A stretch of DNA of 64,000 bases from Polyangia bacterium (GTDB lineage Bacteria; Myxococcota_A; Polyangia; Nannocystales; Nannocystaceae), in NCBI GenBank assembly GCA_030424595.1, contig JAUHWG010000024.1:114137-178136 (forward strand), read 5' to 3'. Shown here in pieces: positions 1 through 14,485 of this stretch; position 1 is the first letter of the stretch, and each line of letters begins with the position of its first letter. The position numbers and the translations under genes were made by a program. The notes beneath the pieces were generated by a model. The model saw only the letters and a list, made by a program, of their open reading frames with translations, did not search any database and was not told the origin of the DNA.

Positions 1-864
1 CTTCGACAGCGGCACGGCCTCCGCCTCGACCTGGGCCTTGAGCACCTCCTGCATGCTCTCGCCGTTGTGCGGCGTGTTGCCGACGAGCAGCTCGTAGGCC
101 ATGCAGCCGAGGGCGTACATGTCCAGGCGGCCGTCAAAGGGCTTGCGCGAGATCTGCTCCGGGGCCATGTAGTGCGGCGTCCCGGCGACCCGGCGGGTCC
201 CGGCCTTGTGCCGCCCGGCGTCGAGCATCGCCGAGATCCCGAAGTCGACGATCTTGACCATCCCCTCGCGCCCGCCCTTGTCCGTCACCATGATGACGTT
301 CTCGGGCTTGATGTCGCGGTGGATGACGCCGACCTCATGGGCCGCGCTGAGCCCCTTGCAGATCTGGCGCAGGATCGGGATCAGCTTGGCCGGCTCGATC
401 CACGACTCTTCGCTCTCGGGGACCAGGTCGAGCCCGTCGAGGGGCTCCATCGCGAAGTAGAGCCGGCCGTCCTCGAGCTCGCCGAAGTCGTAGATCTCGA
501 CGATGTTCGGCGCGCCCATCTTGCACGCGGCCTTCGCCTCGTCGCGGAAGACCTGGGCCATCTCAGGCTCACGGCTGAGGTTGAAGCGGAGGATCTTGAG
601 GGCGACCCGGCGCTCGATGTCGACGTGCTCAGCCTCGTAGACCACGCCCATCCCCCCCTCGCCGAGCCAACGGCGGAGGCGGTAGCGGGTCCCCGGGACC
701 AGCTTCCCCGAGGTCAGGCGGATGCCGACGTTGTCCGGCTCATCGTCGACGTCGATGATCACGGTCGTGCCGCGATCGTCCTGAGCCACGGGATCGGGGG
801 TCATCTTCGGCGCGCCGACCTGGGTCGGTCGCGTCGATCGTTCAGCGGGGTCGTGATCGGTCAT
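1..864 (-). CDS. Ser/Thr protein kinase, Hanks type (3' end outside window)
   Basis: This is the N-terminal 288 codons of a eukaryotic-like Ser/Thr kinase; the gene runs off the left edge of the window. Visible kinase landmarks are the Gly-rich loop LGEGGMGVVYEA (residues 67-78), the ATP-binding lysine in VALKIL (K90), the catalytic loop HRDIKPEN (182-189), DFG (207-209) and the APE motif (234-236). All catalytic residues are intact, so it should be active. About 55 residues precede the kinase core. The ATG at 864 is chosen because it gives a complete N-lobe; no strong ribosome-binding site is visible. It lies 70 bp downstream of apbE on the same strand and could belong to the same transcript. 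Its substrate and C-terminal sensor region cannot be seen here. Confidence 0.93.
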   Translation of the reverse strand, partial: MTDHDPAERSTRPTQVGAPKMTPDPVAQDDRGTTVIIDVDDEPDNVGIRLTSGKLVPGTRYRLRRWLGEGGMGVVYEAEHVDIERRVALKILRFNLSREPEMAQVFRDEAKAACKMGAPNIVEIYDFGELEDGRLYFAMEPLDGLDLVPESEESWIEPAKLIPILRQICKGLSAAHEVGVIHRDIKPENVIMVTDKGGREGMVKIVDFGISAMLDAGRHKAGTRRVAGTPHYMAPEQISRKPFDGRLDMYALGCMAYELLVGNTPHNGESMQEVLKAQVEAEAVPLSK

Positions 865-934
865 CGTCGAGCGCGTATCGCCGAGTGTATGCTGGTTTGC
901 GGCGCCTGGGGGCCCGCCTTCAAGGGCGCGGATA

Positions 935-2047
935 TCACTTCCCGGCGGGCGCCGTAACAAAGATCTCGCGCAGACCCGTCGAGACCCGCACCTCGCCGCT
1001 GTGGTCGATGATCACGGCCTCGACCGCCGGGGTCGCCTCGACGAAGGCCATCCCCCGCGTCGGTCCCATCACCGCGACCGCCGTACAGTACGCGTCCGCG
1101 TCGGTCGCATCCGCGGCGACGACAGAGACGCTGAGGGCGCTCTCAGCCTCGTCCAGAGGCCATCCCGTCCGCGGATCGATGATGTGGGCGTAGCGCTTGC
1201 CGTCGAACTCAAAGAAGCGCTGGTAGCCGCCGCTGGTCACCAGCGCGCGATCCCGCAGAGGAAGCGCGCCGACGGTCCCAGGGCCGTCCGGGCGCTGAAT
1301 TCCGACGACCCACGCCTGACCGCCCTTGCTCCCTGAGACGTAGGTGTCACCGCCACCCTCGACGATGTGGTCCGCGAACCCCCGATCGCGGAGGAGCTTG
1401 GCCGCCCGATCGACGGCGTATCCCTTGGCGATCGCGCCGAGCCCGACCTTCATCCCCGGGGTCTGGAGACGACCCCGGCGCGACTCGGGGTCGAGCTCGA
1501 TCCGCTCCCAGCCGATCAGCGCCAAGCGAGCTTCGATCTCCTCCGGGGCAGGCGGCCGCGATCCCGGCTCAAATTTCCAGAGATCGCCGATCGCGTAGAA
1601 GGTCGGGTCAAAGGCCCCGTCGCTCGCCTCTGCCAGCTCTCGCGATCGGCGGAGGAGCGCGAAGAGGTCGGGGCTCAGCTCCATCATCGGCCCGCCCGCG
1701 CCGTCGCTGAAGCGGGAGAGCTCGCTTTGGGCGATCCATTCGCTGGCGAGGCCCTCGATCCGGTCGACCTCGGCGATCGCGGCGTGGATAGCCTCACCGC
1801 CAGCGCTCGCGTCACCGTCCGCGCCCACCCAGAGGTTGATCGAGAAGCGCGTCCCCATCAGCTCCGACTCCGCGTAGATCGTCCCGTCCTTGCGGATCGG
1901 CGGGGCGTCGACCTCTTGCGCGGCCGCGGGCGGCTTCGCCTCGACGACCTCGGGGTCGGGCGGCGGCGGGACAACCCGCGTCGGAGCGGGGCCCGAGGGG
2001 GCGCCCTCGCAGGCGACGAGGGCGAAGAGGAGGGCGAAGCGACGCAC
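935..2047 (-). CDS. apbE: FAD:protein FMN transferase (ApbE family), lipoprotein
   Basis: ApbE enzymes attach FMN covalently to Thr/Ser residues of partner proteins, using FAD and Mg2+, outside the cytoplasmic membrane. The protein has a short signal with lipobox LVAC (Cys13) and a Pro-rich linker to about residue 50. Family motifs then follow in order: MGTRFSI (64-70), GAIAKGY (204-210), EGGGDTYVSG (230-239), HIIDPRTG (288-295) and the metal-site stretch DATDADAY (313-320). The 370-residue length is usual. It starts with GTG only 6 bp after the stop of the upstream methyltransferase gene, so translation is probably coupled. No flavoprotein target such as an Nqr/Rnf subunit is visible in the window, so the client is unknown. 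Confidence 0.93.
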   Translation of the reverse strand: MRRFALLFALVACEGAPSGPAPTRVVPPPPDPEVVEAKPPAAAQEVDAPPIRKDGTIYAESELMGTRFSINLWVGADGDASAGGEAIHAAIAEVDRIEGLASEWIAQSELSRFSDGAGGPMMELSPDLFALLRRSRELAEASDGAFDPTFYAIGDLWKFEPGSRPPAPEEIEARLALIGWERIELDPESRRGRLQTPGMKVGLGAIAKGYAVDRAAKLLRDRGFADHIVEGGGDTYVSGSKGGQAWVVGIQRPDGPGTVGALPLRDRALVTSGGYQRFFEFDGKRYAHIIDPRTGWPLDEAESALSVSVVAADATDADAYCTAVAVMGPTRGMAFVEATPAVEAVIIDHSGEVRVSTGLREIFVTAPAGK

Positions 2048-2053
2048 GCCGAC

Positions 2054-4684
2054 CTACTTCTGCGGCTTCTTCGGCGGCTCGCCGAAGGGGATCGGGAGCA
2101 GCGGCCGAGGCTTGAGCCGCGGGCGCGGGGGCGGAGGCGGCTTCGGCGGAGGCGGCGGCTTGCGAGCGGCGACCTCCTCCTCGACCTCCTCAAACTCCTC
2201 AACCTCGAGCAGGTCATCGTCGAGATCTAGGACGTCTTCGTCACCGTCCTCATCGTCGCCGCCGGCATCGTCGCTCGGGACCGGCGTCGACGAGGGCGCC
2301 CGGAAGCCCGGCAGCCCTGGAAGACCCGGCAGCCCTGGCAAGCCCCGCGGTTTGGCCACACGCTGGCTCTCAGCCCCGGGCTGGGCGACGGGGGACTCCG
2401 CCTCGGAGGTCTCGTCCTCGTCCTCGCGACCCTCCGTCGGAGGATCGTCGGTCAGCGCAGGGGTCGGCGGCGGCGGTGTGAAGCTCGGGGCACGGAAGGC
2501 CGCCGGACGATCCCCACGGGAGCCCAGCTTGAGCGGGAGAGCCCCGGGGCGCAGCCCGCGTAGAGGCCTCGCCGCGACCTGCTTGTCCTGCTCCTCCGCC
2601 GCCTGCTCCGCCTGCTCCGCCTGCTCCGCGGCTTCGCCGACGGGAGCGTCTTCATCACCCTCTTGATCAGCCGCTTCGCTGTCGAGGTCGGCCGTCTCAG
2701 CGTCCTCTTCCCCGTCCGCGTCCGCGTCAACGTCGTCGACTCCGGCCGGCGCCGCAGCAGCCTCGTCCTCCGAGGTGTCCTCGTCGTCGCCAGCGGCCCC
2801 TGCTCCAGCCTCTGCGGGGCTCGCCAGGGTCGAGCCCTCAACCTCGCCTACGCCCTCGCTCGCCTCGTCAGCGGCGTCAGCGGCGTCCTCCTGCGTGAGA
2901 TCATCACCTGCTTCTTCCGCCAGGTTCTCCTCGGCGGAGCCCTCGTCCGAGGGCGCAGCGTCCTCCTCCGCAGCCGCCTCTTCCTCTTCCTCTTCGGGCG
3001 CGGCGTTCTCCGCGACAGCGGCGGCCTCGTCGGCGCTCTCCTCCGCCGCGACACCGTCGTCCTCGGCCTGCGCGACCTCGTCGATCTCGGGCCCTGGTTG
3101 AGCGAGCTCCGCGGGTCCATCGGCGACAGCCTGGCCCGCGTCGGCCTCCGGGGCGGGCTCTGTCAGCGCTGCGTCGAAGGCCGCCTCCTGCGGAGTGTCC
3201 GTCGCCGCCTCTCTGGGATCCAGGAGACCGCCGGAGAGCTCGTCCTCGATCGCAGCGGCGATCGAGCTGCCGGCGTCGTACTCCTCGTCATCCTCGGCCA
3301 ACCCTGCGAAGGACGACTCCTCATAGTCCTCGAAGCTGTCGACGACCGGCTCTTCGACGGCCGCAGGCGAGCTTTCGGCCTGCTCCAGCTCGGTGCGCTC
3401 GGGCTCCGAATACCTGGGCCCCGCGTAGTCTGGCTCCTCGTAGCCGGGCGCACCGGCGTAGTGGTCGTAGGAGGGCGCCGGGGATTCATAGGCCGAGGCG
3501 GGCCCGTCGACCGCCGTCGGTCCGTCGTCAAAGTCGTCCTCGGAGTAGCCGTGCGGCTCGACCCGCAGCGCGGGCTCCGGCTCCGGGACAAGCTCCGGCT
3601 CCGGCTCCGGCTCCGGCTCTGACGCGAGCTCTGGCTCGTCCTCGTCGCCGAAGGCGTCGTCGATGTCGATGTCGAGATCGAGGTCAAACTCGTCGACGTC
3701 CTCGTCCGAGAAGGCGAAGGCCGGCTGCTGTCCTCCGGTCAAGCTCTGGGCGAGGCCGCCCCAGAGCCTGTCGAGCTCCGGGTAGCGGCTCCAGTACTGG
3801 GCCGCGAGCGAAGGCTCGGTGTCATGCGGATCGGGGATCTGGACGTGGATCAGCCCCGCGACGACCGTCACCGCCAGCACCTGGCCGCTGTAGTAGACGT
3901 CGATCGCCTCTTTCAGCCGCCAGAAGAGCTCCTGCGGCGAGCCCTCGTCGCCGATGATCGCCTTCCACAGGCGCAGCGGACCGTGCTCGATCACCGGCGC
4001 GAAGAGGAACTCCCGACCGCTCGGGAAGATCATCTGGAGCTGCTCGCTCTCGATGACGTAGTTGTCCTCCGGGCAGTTCATCTCCTTCAGGAGATCGCCC
4101 AGGAGCGAGGCCGGCGGACGCAGCGATCGTAGGCGCTCGAGCCGGCGCACCGCGTGCTTGAGGCCGGCGTCGCGGAGCACCTCGGCGAAGATGTCCTCGA
4201 CCTCCTGCCAGGTCCCCTGGAGCGGCAGGGTCGCGAGGACATGTCCCCCAGGCTTGGTGATGCGCAGCAGCTCGCCGACGGCAGGCGCGAGCTCTGTCCC
4301 CTCGCCGAGGACCAGGTTGCCCATGACGAGGTCGTAGCTCGCCGCGGCCATCTGGAGGACGTCCGAGAAGTCCCCCCCCTTAAAGTAGACCCGGTTGCGC
4401 CACTCGGAGCGGACCCGGCTCTTCGCCAGCTCGATCAGGGTGTCGTCTGGCTCGATCGCCAGGACCCTCGAGGACGGGTCGAGGCGCTGGAGCACCTCGG
4501 TGCTCAGGCGTCCCGGACCGCTGTGAATGTCGAGCGCGAACTGACCCGACTTCAGCGGCAGGTTTCGCAGGATCAACCTGGCAAAACGGTCATGCCAGAT
4601 CGGCGCGATCTCGCGATCGATCACCCGCGCGACCCGACGGTCGCGGAGCGTGGACGATTTTGAACCTCCGCCTGCTGTGCTCAA
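2054..4684 (-). CDS. SAM-dependent methyltransferase with very long acidic disordered tail
   Basis: The first 290 or so residues look like a class I SAM-dependent methyltransferase. There is a glycine-rich motif I variant LDIHSGPGRL (51-60), an acidic ribose-binding IEPDD (77-81), GGDF (103-106) and a post-motif strand ITKPGGHVLATLPL. The remaining 550 or so residues are low complexity: Glu/Asp/Ala-rich, with an EPEPEPE run, then LPGLPG repeats, a second acidic stretch and a Pro/Lys-rich end (PPPPPKPPPPPRPRLKPR). The tail is predicted to be disordered and strongly charged. Substrate is not identifiable. The start is a TTG; a GTG near residue 21 is an alternative, but it would cut into the domain. 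It is probably co-transcribed with apbE, 6 bp downstream. Confidence 0.85.
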   Translation of the reverse strand: MSTAGGGSKSSTLRDRRVARVIDREIAPIWHDRFARLILRNLPLKSGQFALDIHSGPGRLSTEVLQRLDPSSRVLAIEPDDTLIELAKSRVRSEWRNRVYFKGGDFSDVLQMAAASYDLVMGNLVLGEGTELAPAVGELLRITKPGGHVLATLPLQGTWQEVEDIFAEVLRDAGLKHAVRRLERLRSLRPPASLLGDLLKEMNCPEDNYVIESEQLQMIFPSGREFLFAPVIEHGPLRLWKAIIGDEGSPQELFWRLKEAIDVYYSGQVLAVTVVAGLIHVQIPDPHDTEPSLAAQYWSRYPELDRLWGGLAQSLTGGQQPAFAFSDEDVDEFDLDLDIDIDDAFGDEDEPELASEPEPEPEPELVPEPEPALRVEPHGYSEDDFDDGPTAVDGPASAYESPAPSYDHYAGAPGYEEPDYAGPRYSEPERTELEQAESSPAAVEEPVVDSFEDYEESSFAGLAEDDEEYDAGSSIAAAIEDELSGGLLDPREAATDTPQEAAFDAALTEPAPEADAGQAVADGPAELAQPGPEIDEVAQAEDDGVAAEESADEAAAVAENAAPEEEEEEAAAEEDAAPSDEGSAEENLAEEAGDDLTQEDAADAADEASEGVGEVEGSTLASPAEAGAGAAGDDEDTSEDEAAAAPAGVDDVDADADGEEDAETADLDSEAADQEGDEDAPVGEAAEQAEQAEQAAEEQDKQVAARPLRGLRPGALPLKLGSRGDRPAAFRAPSFTPPPPTPALTDDPPTEGREDEDETSEAESPVAQPGAESQRVAKPRGLPGLPGLPGLPGFRAPSSTPVPSDDAGGDDEDGDEDVLDLDDDLLEVEEFEEVEEEVAARKPPPPPKPPPPPRPRLKPRPLLPIPFGEPPKKPQK

Positions 4685-4762
4685 GGGGACTCGGGCTGGC
4701 CTAGGCCAGCGAGGGGTGGTGAGGGACGAGGTGCGAGGGCCGGGCCAGCGCGGAGGACCGAC

Positions 4763-6145
4763 TTAGGGGCGAACGACGACGCCGATGGTGTAGTTGCTGC
4801 CGCCGCCGTTCGCGATCGCCTTGTCCTTCGTGTCGCAGTCCGACTCGGTGTCGGAGATGCAGTAGACGAAGTCAAAGTTGGCGACCCAGTGGCGGTCGGT
4901 GATGCTGTTGCTGACGCCTGGATCGGTGAACGAGAAGCTGTGGAAGAAGCCGTCGAAGGCCATCCCCATGCCGAGCTTGCCGTTCGGGTTGGCGCTGACC
5001 GAGGCCATCGCCGAGAGGGTGTTGTAGGCGAAGTAGAACTTGTAGAAGCACGCGGGCGCGTTGCAGACCTGGCCGACGTCGACGCGGGGATCCCCGCCCG
5101 CACCGTAGGTCGCGGAGTTTCCGGTCTGCTGGGTGGTCCCGACCTTGAGGGTCTGGTCGCCGCCCATGAAGCTCTGGGCGACATCGTAGGCGTTGGCGCT
5201 CTGGACCGCCTGCGGGGCGCAGTAGGGGACGAACGCCTTGACCGCCCCCTGCGTGAAGGTCGTGATCCAGGCGTGCATGCCGAAGTTCTCGCTCGGCGCG
5301 ACGGTCCCCTGGATCGAACAGTTGTCCGCGTCGATCGTGACGCCGGCCGGGAAGTTGCCGTTGCCGAGGCCGCCCTGATAGGTGCAGCCGATAGGCTCGG
5401 TGGTCCCGCCGACGAGCACCCCGTTGCTGACGAGATCGTCGAGGGTCACGCCCGGTCCGACGCAGCCGTCGGGGTAGACCTCGAGCAGCTGGTCGCCGTC
5501 GACCTCGAGGCGGGGGAAGACCGAGAGCTCGCCGCAGTCCTGCGGGAAGCGGGTGCCCTCGGAGTCGATCGCCGTGACGCTGATCGGGAAGGCTCCCTCC
5601 TCGGTCGGCGTACCGGAGATGACGCCCGTGTTCGCGTCGAGGGTGAGGCCCATCGGCAGAGTGCCCATGATCTCCCAGGTGAAGGGGCCGACGCCGACGC
5701 CAGGCGCCATCGTCAGGGTGTGCGTGTAGGGCTCGCCGGTGATCGCGTCCGGGAGGCCCGGATCGCCGCAGATCACCCCGCCGGGGAGCACGTCGATCGA
5801 ACCGCAGGAGATGATGCTGACCTGGGCCGACGGCTCCGCCGAGTCACGGACGGTGATCTCGATCTCGAAGGAGCCCTCCTCGGTCGGGATGCCGCTGATC
5901 TCACCGGTCGCCTCGTCGATCGTCAGACCGGGCGGGAGGTTCACCGCGGACCACATCAGCGGATCGACGCCAAACTCGTGGGAGGGCGTCCAGCTGAACA
6001 TGGTGTTGAGGTAGGCCGCCGGGGGCGACTGACACTCGACCTCCACGGGCCGCGGGAAGGCGTAGGGCGCGAGCTCGTCGCGCTGACAGCCGCTGACGGC
6101 GAAGAGGAGGATGCCAATTGTCAAAACGCGGTTGCTGGGTCTCAT
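4763..6145 (-). CDS. Lipoprotein with putative Ig-like (He_PIG) repeats
   Basis: This is a 460-residue predicted lipoprotein with lipobox AVSGC (Cys20). Two clear cadherin/He_PIG-type Ig-like repeats follow, at about residues 60-115 and 145-200. Each carries the hallmark LPPGLTID or LPMGLTLD, then a TGxISGxPTEEG motif and an xFxIxxT strand. The C-terminal half has many cysteines and resembles a surface or secreted domain with no family I can name. Such domains usually serve in adhesion or as spacers at the cell surface. The ATG start has a GGAG-type ribosome-binding site about 10 bp upstream. It sits 78 bp upstream of the methyltransferase gene. Function is unknown beyond surface location. 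Confidence 0.85.
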   Translation of the reverse strand: MRPSNRVLTIGILLFAVSGCQRDELAPYAFPRPVEVECQSPPAAYLNTMFSWTPSHEFGVDPLMWSAVNLPPGLTIDEATGEISGIPTEEGSFEIEITVRDSAEPSAQVSIISCGSIDVLPGGVICGDPGLPDAITGEPYTHTLTMAPGVGVGPFTWEIMGTLPMGLTLDANTGVISGTPTEEGAFPISVTAIDSEGTRFPQDCGELSVFPRLEVDGDQLLEVYPDGCVGPGVTLDDLVSNGVLVGGTTEPIGCTYQGGLGNGNFPAGVTIDADNCSIQGTVAPSENFGMHAWITTFTQGAVKAFVPYCAPQAVQSANAYDVAQSFMGGDQTLKVGTTQQTGNSATYGAGGDPRVDVGQVCNAPACFYKFYFAYNTLSAMASVSANPNGKLGMGMAFDGFFHSFSFTDPGVSNSITDRHWVANFDFVYCISDTESDCDTKDKAIANGGGSNYTIGVVVRP

Positions 6146-6361
6146 CGTCGTCCAACTCCGTAGGCTTATCGGAGCGCAAGTAGCCCGTAGGGGCCACCCT
6201 GGGTCGCTCGCGGCAGCGTATCATGAGCATATCGCGCATGCTACGCGGCTGCGCAAGGAAGTGTCGCTCCGCGGGGGCACCACAACCGGCCCGGGGACAA
6301 AAGCGCACTGGCCCGAGGGCGATGACGACCGAGCGCTGATGACCTCGCGGGGGCGGCCGCC

Positions 6362-6413
6362 CGAAGACCCGAAGACCGCCCGAAGACCGCCCGAAGACCG
6401 CCCGAAGACCGCC
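6362..6413. repeat. 11-bp tandem repeat, about 4.7 copies
   Basis: The unit CGAAGACCGCC is repeated: one truncated 8-bp copy at 6362-6369 and four perfect copies at 6370-6413. It lies in the 448-bp gap between the Ig-like lipoprotein start (6145) and the end of the M24 peptidase (6594). Nothing else gene-like is visible in that gap. Confidence 0.95.
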
Positions 6414-6431
6414 CGGGCTGGCGAAGCCCGG
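6413..6431. other. GC-rich hairpin next to the 11-bp array
   Basis: CCGGGCT (6413-6419) pairs perfectly with AGCCCGG (6425-6431) around a 5-nt loop. It lies downstream of the minus-strand M24 peptidase gene and could end that transcript, but there is no T-tract on either side. A rho-independent terminator is therefore not established. Confidence 0.35.
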
Positions 6432-6555
6432 CCCTCGGTCTCCCTCAGGGCCCGCCAAAGCGCGGGCCAGCGCCCGGTACAGCGGTGCTTCGTCGCCGAG
6501 GAGATCCGCCCCTGCGACGCGGGGCGCCGGACTGCCGCTGGTCGCGGGCCTGCCC

Positions 6556-6597
6556 GCTCAGCGAGGCGCTCAGCGAGACGCTCAGCGAGGCGCTCAG
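6556..6597. repeat. 12-bp tandem repeat at the end of the M24 peptidase gene
   Basis: Three copies of GCTCAGCGAGGC (the middle one with one substitution) run from 6556 to 6591. A fourth partial copy merges with the stop codon of the M24 peptidase gene. The array therefore touches the 3' end of a coding region. Confidence 0.85.
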
Positions 6598-8024
6598 GAG
6601 GTGGAGGCGACCGCGGCCTCGACAGCGCGCGAATCCTTGGGGATCGCCGCGGTGAGGACCTCCGGATCGCCCTCTGTGCACAGGACGTCGTCCTCGATCC
6701 GGATCCCGCGGACGTCAGCGAACGCGGCGAGGCGCTCACGGTTGAGGGTCTTGTCCCGATCAAAGGGTCCGCAGAGCCGCTCGTCGGCGAGGATCCCCGG
6801 GACCAGGTAGAGACCAGGCTCGATCGTCACCACCATCCCCGCCTGGAGATCCCGATCGAGGCGGAGGTAGCAGAGGCCAAATTGCTCGCTCCTGGCCCGC
6901 CCCGGGGCGTATCCGGCCCGGTCGCCGAGATCCTCCATGTCGTGCACGTCGAGGCCCAGGAGGTGTCCGAGGCCGTGAGGGAAGAAGAGAGCGTGAGCCC
7001 CGCGCTCGACCAAGCTGTCTGGATCACCGCGGAGGATCCCGACGTCGACGAGGCCCTGGGCCAGGATTCGGCAGGAGAGGAGGTGGAGCTCGCGGTAGCG
7101 CACGCCCGGGCGAAGCGCGGCGATCGCAGCCTCTTGGGCGGCGAGAACGATGTCGTAGAGATCTCGCTGGGTCGCGCTGAAGCGCCCGGAGACAGGCCAC
7201 GTCCGGGTCACGTCGGAGGCCCAGCCCTGATGCTCCGCCCCCGCGTCGCAGAGGAGGAGATCTCCCTCGGCGAGGGTATTAAAGTAGGTGGTGTTGTGGA
7301 GCACCTCGCCGTGGACGCTGACGATCGAGTTGTAGGCGGGCTCCATCCCGCGCAGCGCCATCGCCCCGTCGATCGCCGCGAGCACCTGCTGCTCGGTGAT
7401 CCCCGGGCGGGTCGCGGCCATCCCGGCGAGGTGAGCGTCGTAGGTGCCCGTGGCGGCGGTGCGGAGGAGCTCCAGGGCGCCAGCGTCGTGGACCATCCGG
7501 AGCTGGATCATCGCCTCGGCGAGCGCCGCGTCGGCCTCGCCTAGCGGCGCCGGGCCAGCGTCCGCCGGATCATGCAGGCCCCAGGGACGGCTGAGCAGCG
7601 CCGCCTGGCGGACGCGGGTCGAAAAACCGATCGCCGGGAGCGTCCCGATCGCAGCGCCGCCGCCGAGCTCCTCGATCGTCGCCGCGAGCTCGTGCAGGGG
7701 ACGGATCGCGTCGACGCCGAGGGCCGCCTGAAGCTCCGCGTCGCTCGGGGTCTCGCCGTGCCAGAGCGCGTCGTCGTCGGCCTTCGGGGTCATAAAGAGC
7801 TCCCAGCGCCCGCCGCGGCCGAGCAGCGCAGCGTCCGCTAGGTGAGCGCCGACGAGGTAGAGGAAGTGCGAATCAGCCCGAAAGCGATAGGTGTTGGCGG
7901 CGTAGTTCCGCGGCCGCGAGCGACCCGCGACCACGAGCACCGGCGCGCCCCCGAGCCGCTCGCTGAGACGACGGCGGCGATCGGCGTAGACAGAGGGGCG
8001 CTGCGACGGCAGGGACGATGACAT
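6594..8024 (-). CDS. Xaa-Pro aminopeptidase, M24B metallopeptidase (PepP-like)
   Basis: Aminopeptidase P removes an N-terminal residue that precedes proline, using two divalent metal ions in the cytoplasm. The 476-residue protein has an N-terminal AMP_N domain (NTYRFRADSHFLYLVG, 44-59) and a pita-bread catalytic domain. The metal and proton-shuttle residues are all recognisable: D260 in LLCDAG, D271 in SDVTRTW, H350 in FFPHGLGH, H361, E402 in TIEPGLY and E444 in RIEDDVL. The ATG at 8024 is preferred over an upstream in-frame start that would collide with the divergent gene. The family assignment is secure; its physiological peptide substrates are not known. Confidence 0.95.
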   Translation of the reverse strand: MSSSLPSQRPSVYADRRRRLSERLGGAPVLVVAGRSRPRNYAANTYRFRADSHFLYLVGAHLADAALLGRGGRWELFMTPKADDDALWHGETPSDAELQAALGVDAIRPLHELAATIEELGGGAAIGTLPAIGFSTRVRQAALLSRPWGLHDPADAGPAPLGEADAALAEAMIQLRMVHDAGALELLRTAATGTYDAHLAGMAATRPGITEQQVLAAIDGAMALRGMEPAYNSIVSVHGEVLHNTTYFNTLAEGDLLLCDAGAEHQGWASDVTRTWPVSGRFSATQRDLYDIVLAAQEAAIAALRPGVRYRELHLLSCRILAQGLVDVGILRGDPDSLVERGAHALFFPHGLGHLLGLDVHDMEDLGDRAGYAPGRARSEQFGLCYLRLDRDLQAGMVVTIEPGLYLVPGILADERLCGPFDRDKTLNRERLAAFADVRGIRIEDDVLCTEGDPEVLTAAIPKDSRAVEAAVASTS

Positions 8025-8098
8025 CGCCGACTTTGTACCGCCCTCCTCCGGGGCCAGGCAATCCGCCCTGGTATCGTCGCGAGAGCGCAGACCCTGCC

Positions 8099-12891
<4,793 letters not shown>

Positions 12892-12895
<4 letters not shown>

Positions 12896-14349
12896 GCGCC
12901 GCGCCCTCCCCTGACGCGTCCGCCGCGACCGCGGCGTCCCGCAACACCGCTCCTCCAGCTCCGCCGTCCCCGGGCGAGCCGGCGCAGCCCTCATGGATCC
13001 GCCCGAGCGCTCGGGTGTTGCTGATCCTGACGGTCCTCGCCCTCGTCACCCGCCTCGCCTGGGCCCTCTGGCTCCACCCGCCGGGCTCCTATGTCTTCAG
13101 CGACATGGGCCAGTACATCCTCCGGGCCAACACCCTGGTCGAGGAGGGCTTTGTCTGGGGCCAGCGCCACCTCGCCTGGCAGTCCTTCGGCACCCACTAT
13201 CTGATCGCGGCGATCTTCAAGGTCTTCGGCAACGAGCCGCCCTACACCCCGGTCGCGATCTGGTACGCGCTCTTCGGCGCGGCCGCGGTGCCGATGAGCT
13301 ATGTGCTCGCCTGCCGGGTCCTGCCGAAGGCGTGGATGGCGACGACGGTCGGGGTCGTCGCCCTGCTCTGGTACCCGAACATCGCCAACACCGGGTTCTT
13401 CCTCTCCGAGGCGCCCTTCCTCCTGTGCCAGCTCCTCTCGACGTACTGGCTCGTGCGGGTGATCCAAGAGGGCAAACGAGCGCTGCCTGCGGGGCTCATC
13501 TCCGCGGTCTGCTTCATGCTCCGGCCGCAGTCGGCGATCTGGTTCGTCTTCGTCCTGCTCACCTGGATCATCAACGTCCGCCGCCTGCCCTGGGTCCGGT
13601 GGTCGCACATCGTCGCGATCGCGATCCCCCTCCTGGGCGCCCTCTACTTCTCGAATTGGCGCTTTGCCAAGCACACCGGCTACAGCGGCGGCGTCGCCGA
13701 GTCGGCGAACATGAACCTCACCGCCGGCCGCTGCCACAACATCGTCACCCAGGCGTTCAAGACCCAGCGCCAGCTCGACGCGAGCGTCCGCGCCCGCAAC
13801 ACCCGCAACGGTCGGCGGGTCAGCGTCCCCGGCCTGCGCGCGCTCGGCCGCCTGGATCCGCGGCACATCGCCCACTTAAACCCGGCGATGGGCCACGAGT
13901 CGATCCGCTTCGTCGGCTACATCGGTGACCCGGAGATCCACCGCGAGCTCCGCAAGGAGTGCTTTCGTCGGACCGGCTTCATCGGCCAGCTCCGCTACAC
14001 CATCGGTAACATCTCCCTCCAGTGGTTCTTCGCCCGCCAATGGCCAGACCAGGAGCCGAGCTCCCGCTGGGTCCTGCCGATCTCCGACACCTACCGCTAC
14101 TTCTTCATGGTCTTCGTCCTCCTGCCCTCGCTCGTGGGCATGGGGATCGCGATCCGCAGGATCCGCGAGCGGCCGGAGCTGGCGATCATCGGCCTCCAGA
14201 TCCTGGGCTCGATCATCATCGCCGGGATCTTCTTCGGCGACGTCCGCCTGCGGACCCCCTACGACCCCTACGCGCTGATCCTCGCGATCCTCGGCTGGGC
14301 CTGGATCGTCTCCGCGGTGCGGAATTGGCGGCGCAAGCGGCGATCCTAG
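12892..14349 (+). CDS. Multi-pass membrane glycosyltransferase, GT39/ArnT-like
   Basis: This is a polytopic inner-membrane protein of 485 residues. A Pro/Ala-rich leader is followed by about ten hydrophobic segments. The start of the first loop carries an acidic motif SDMGQYILRANTLVEEG, placed like the DExxY region of PMT/ArnT (GT-C fold) enzymes that use lipid-linked sugar donors. A patch with two Cys residues and many Arg sits between the middle segments, at about residues 280-360. The TTG start overlaps the stop of the preceding gene (TTGA), which argues for translational coupling. GT39-like assignment rests on topology and the acidic loop; the acceptor is unknown. Confidence 0.75.
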
Positions 14350-14485
14350 CCGCTGCCGCCGACTGCTGCGAGCAGCTCCCTCGCCCGACCTGGGAGCGAG
14401 GGCTCGGCGACCTCCGGCTCGGCGATCGCCTGACGAGCTGTCCAGCGCTGGCCCCCTCGACACTCGTCGGTGAGCCCGATGAAGA

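Noticed and set aside
67..957. Long plus-strand open frame across the first kinase
   Set aside because: It is the antisense shadow of an intact kinase; its translation is Arg/Asp/Leu-rich with no motif. High GC produces such frames throughout the window.
6413..6431. Rho-independent terminator of the M24 peptidase gene
   Set aside because: The hairpin is perfect but has no T-tract on the minus strand, so only a hairpin is reported.
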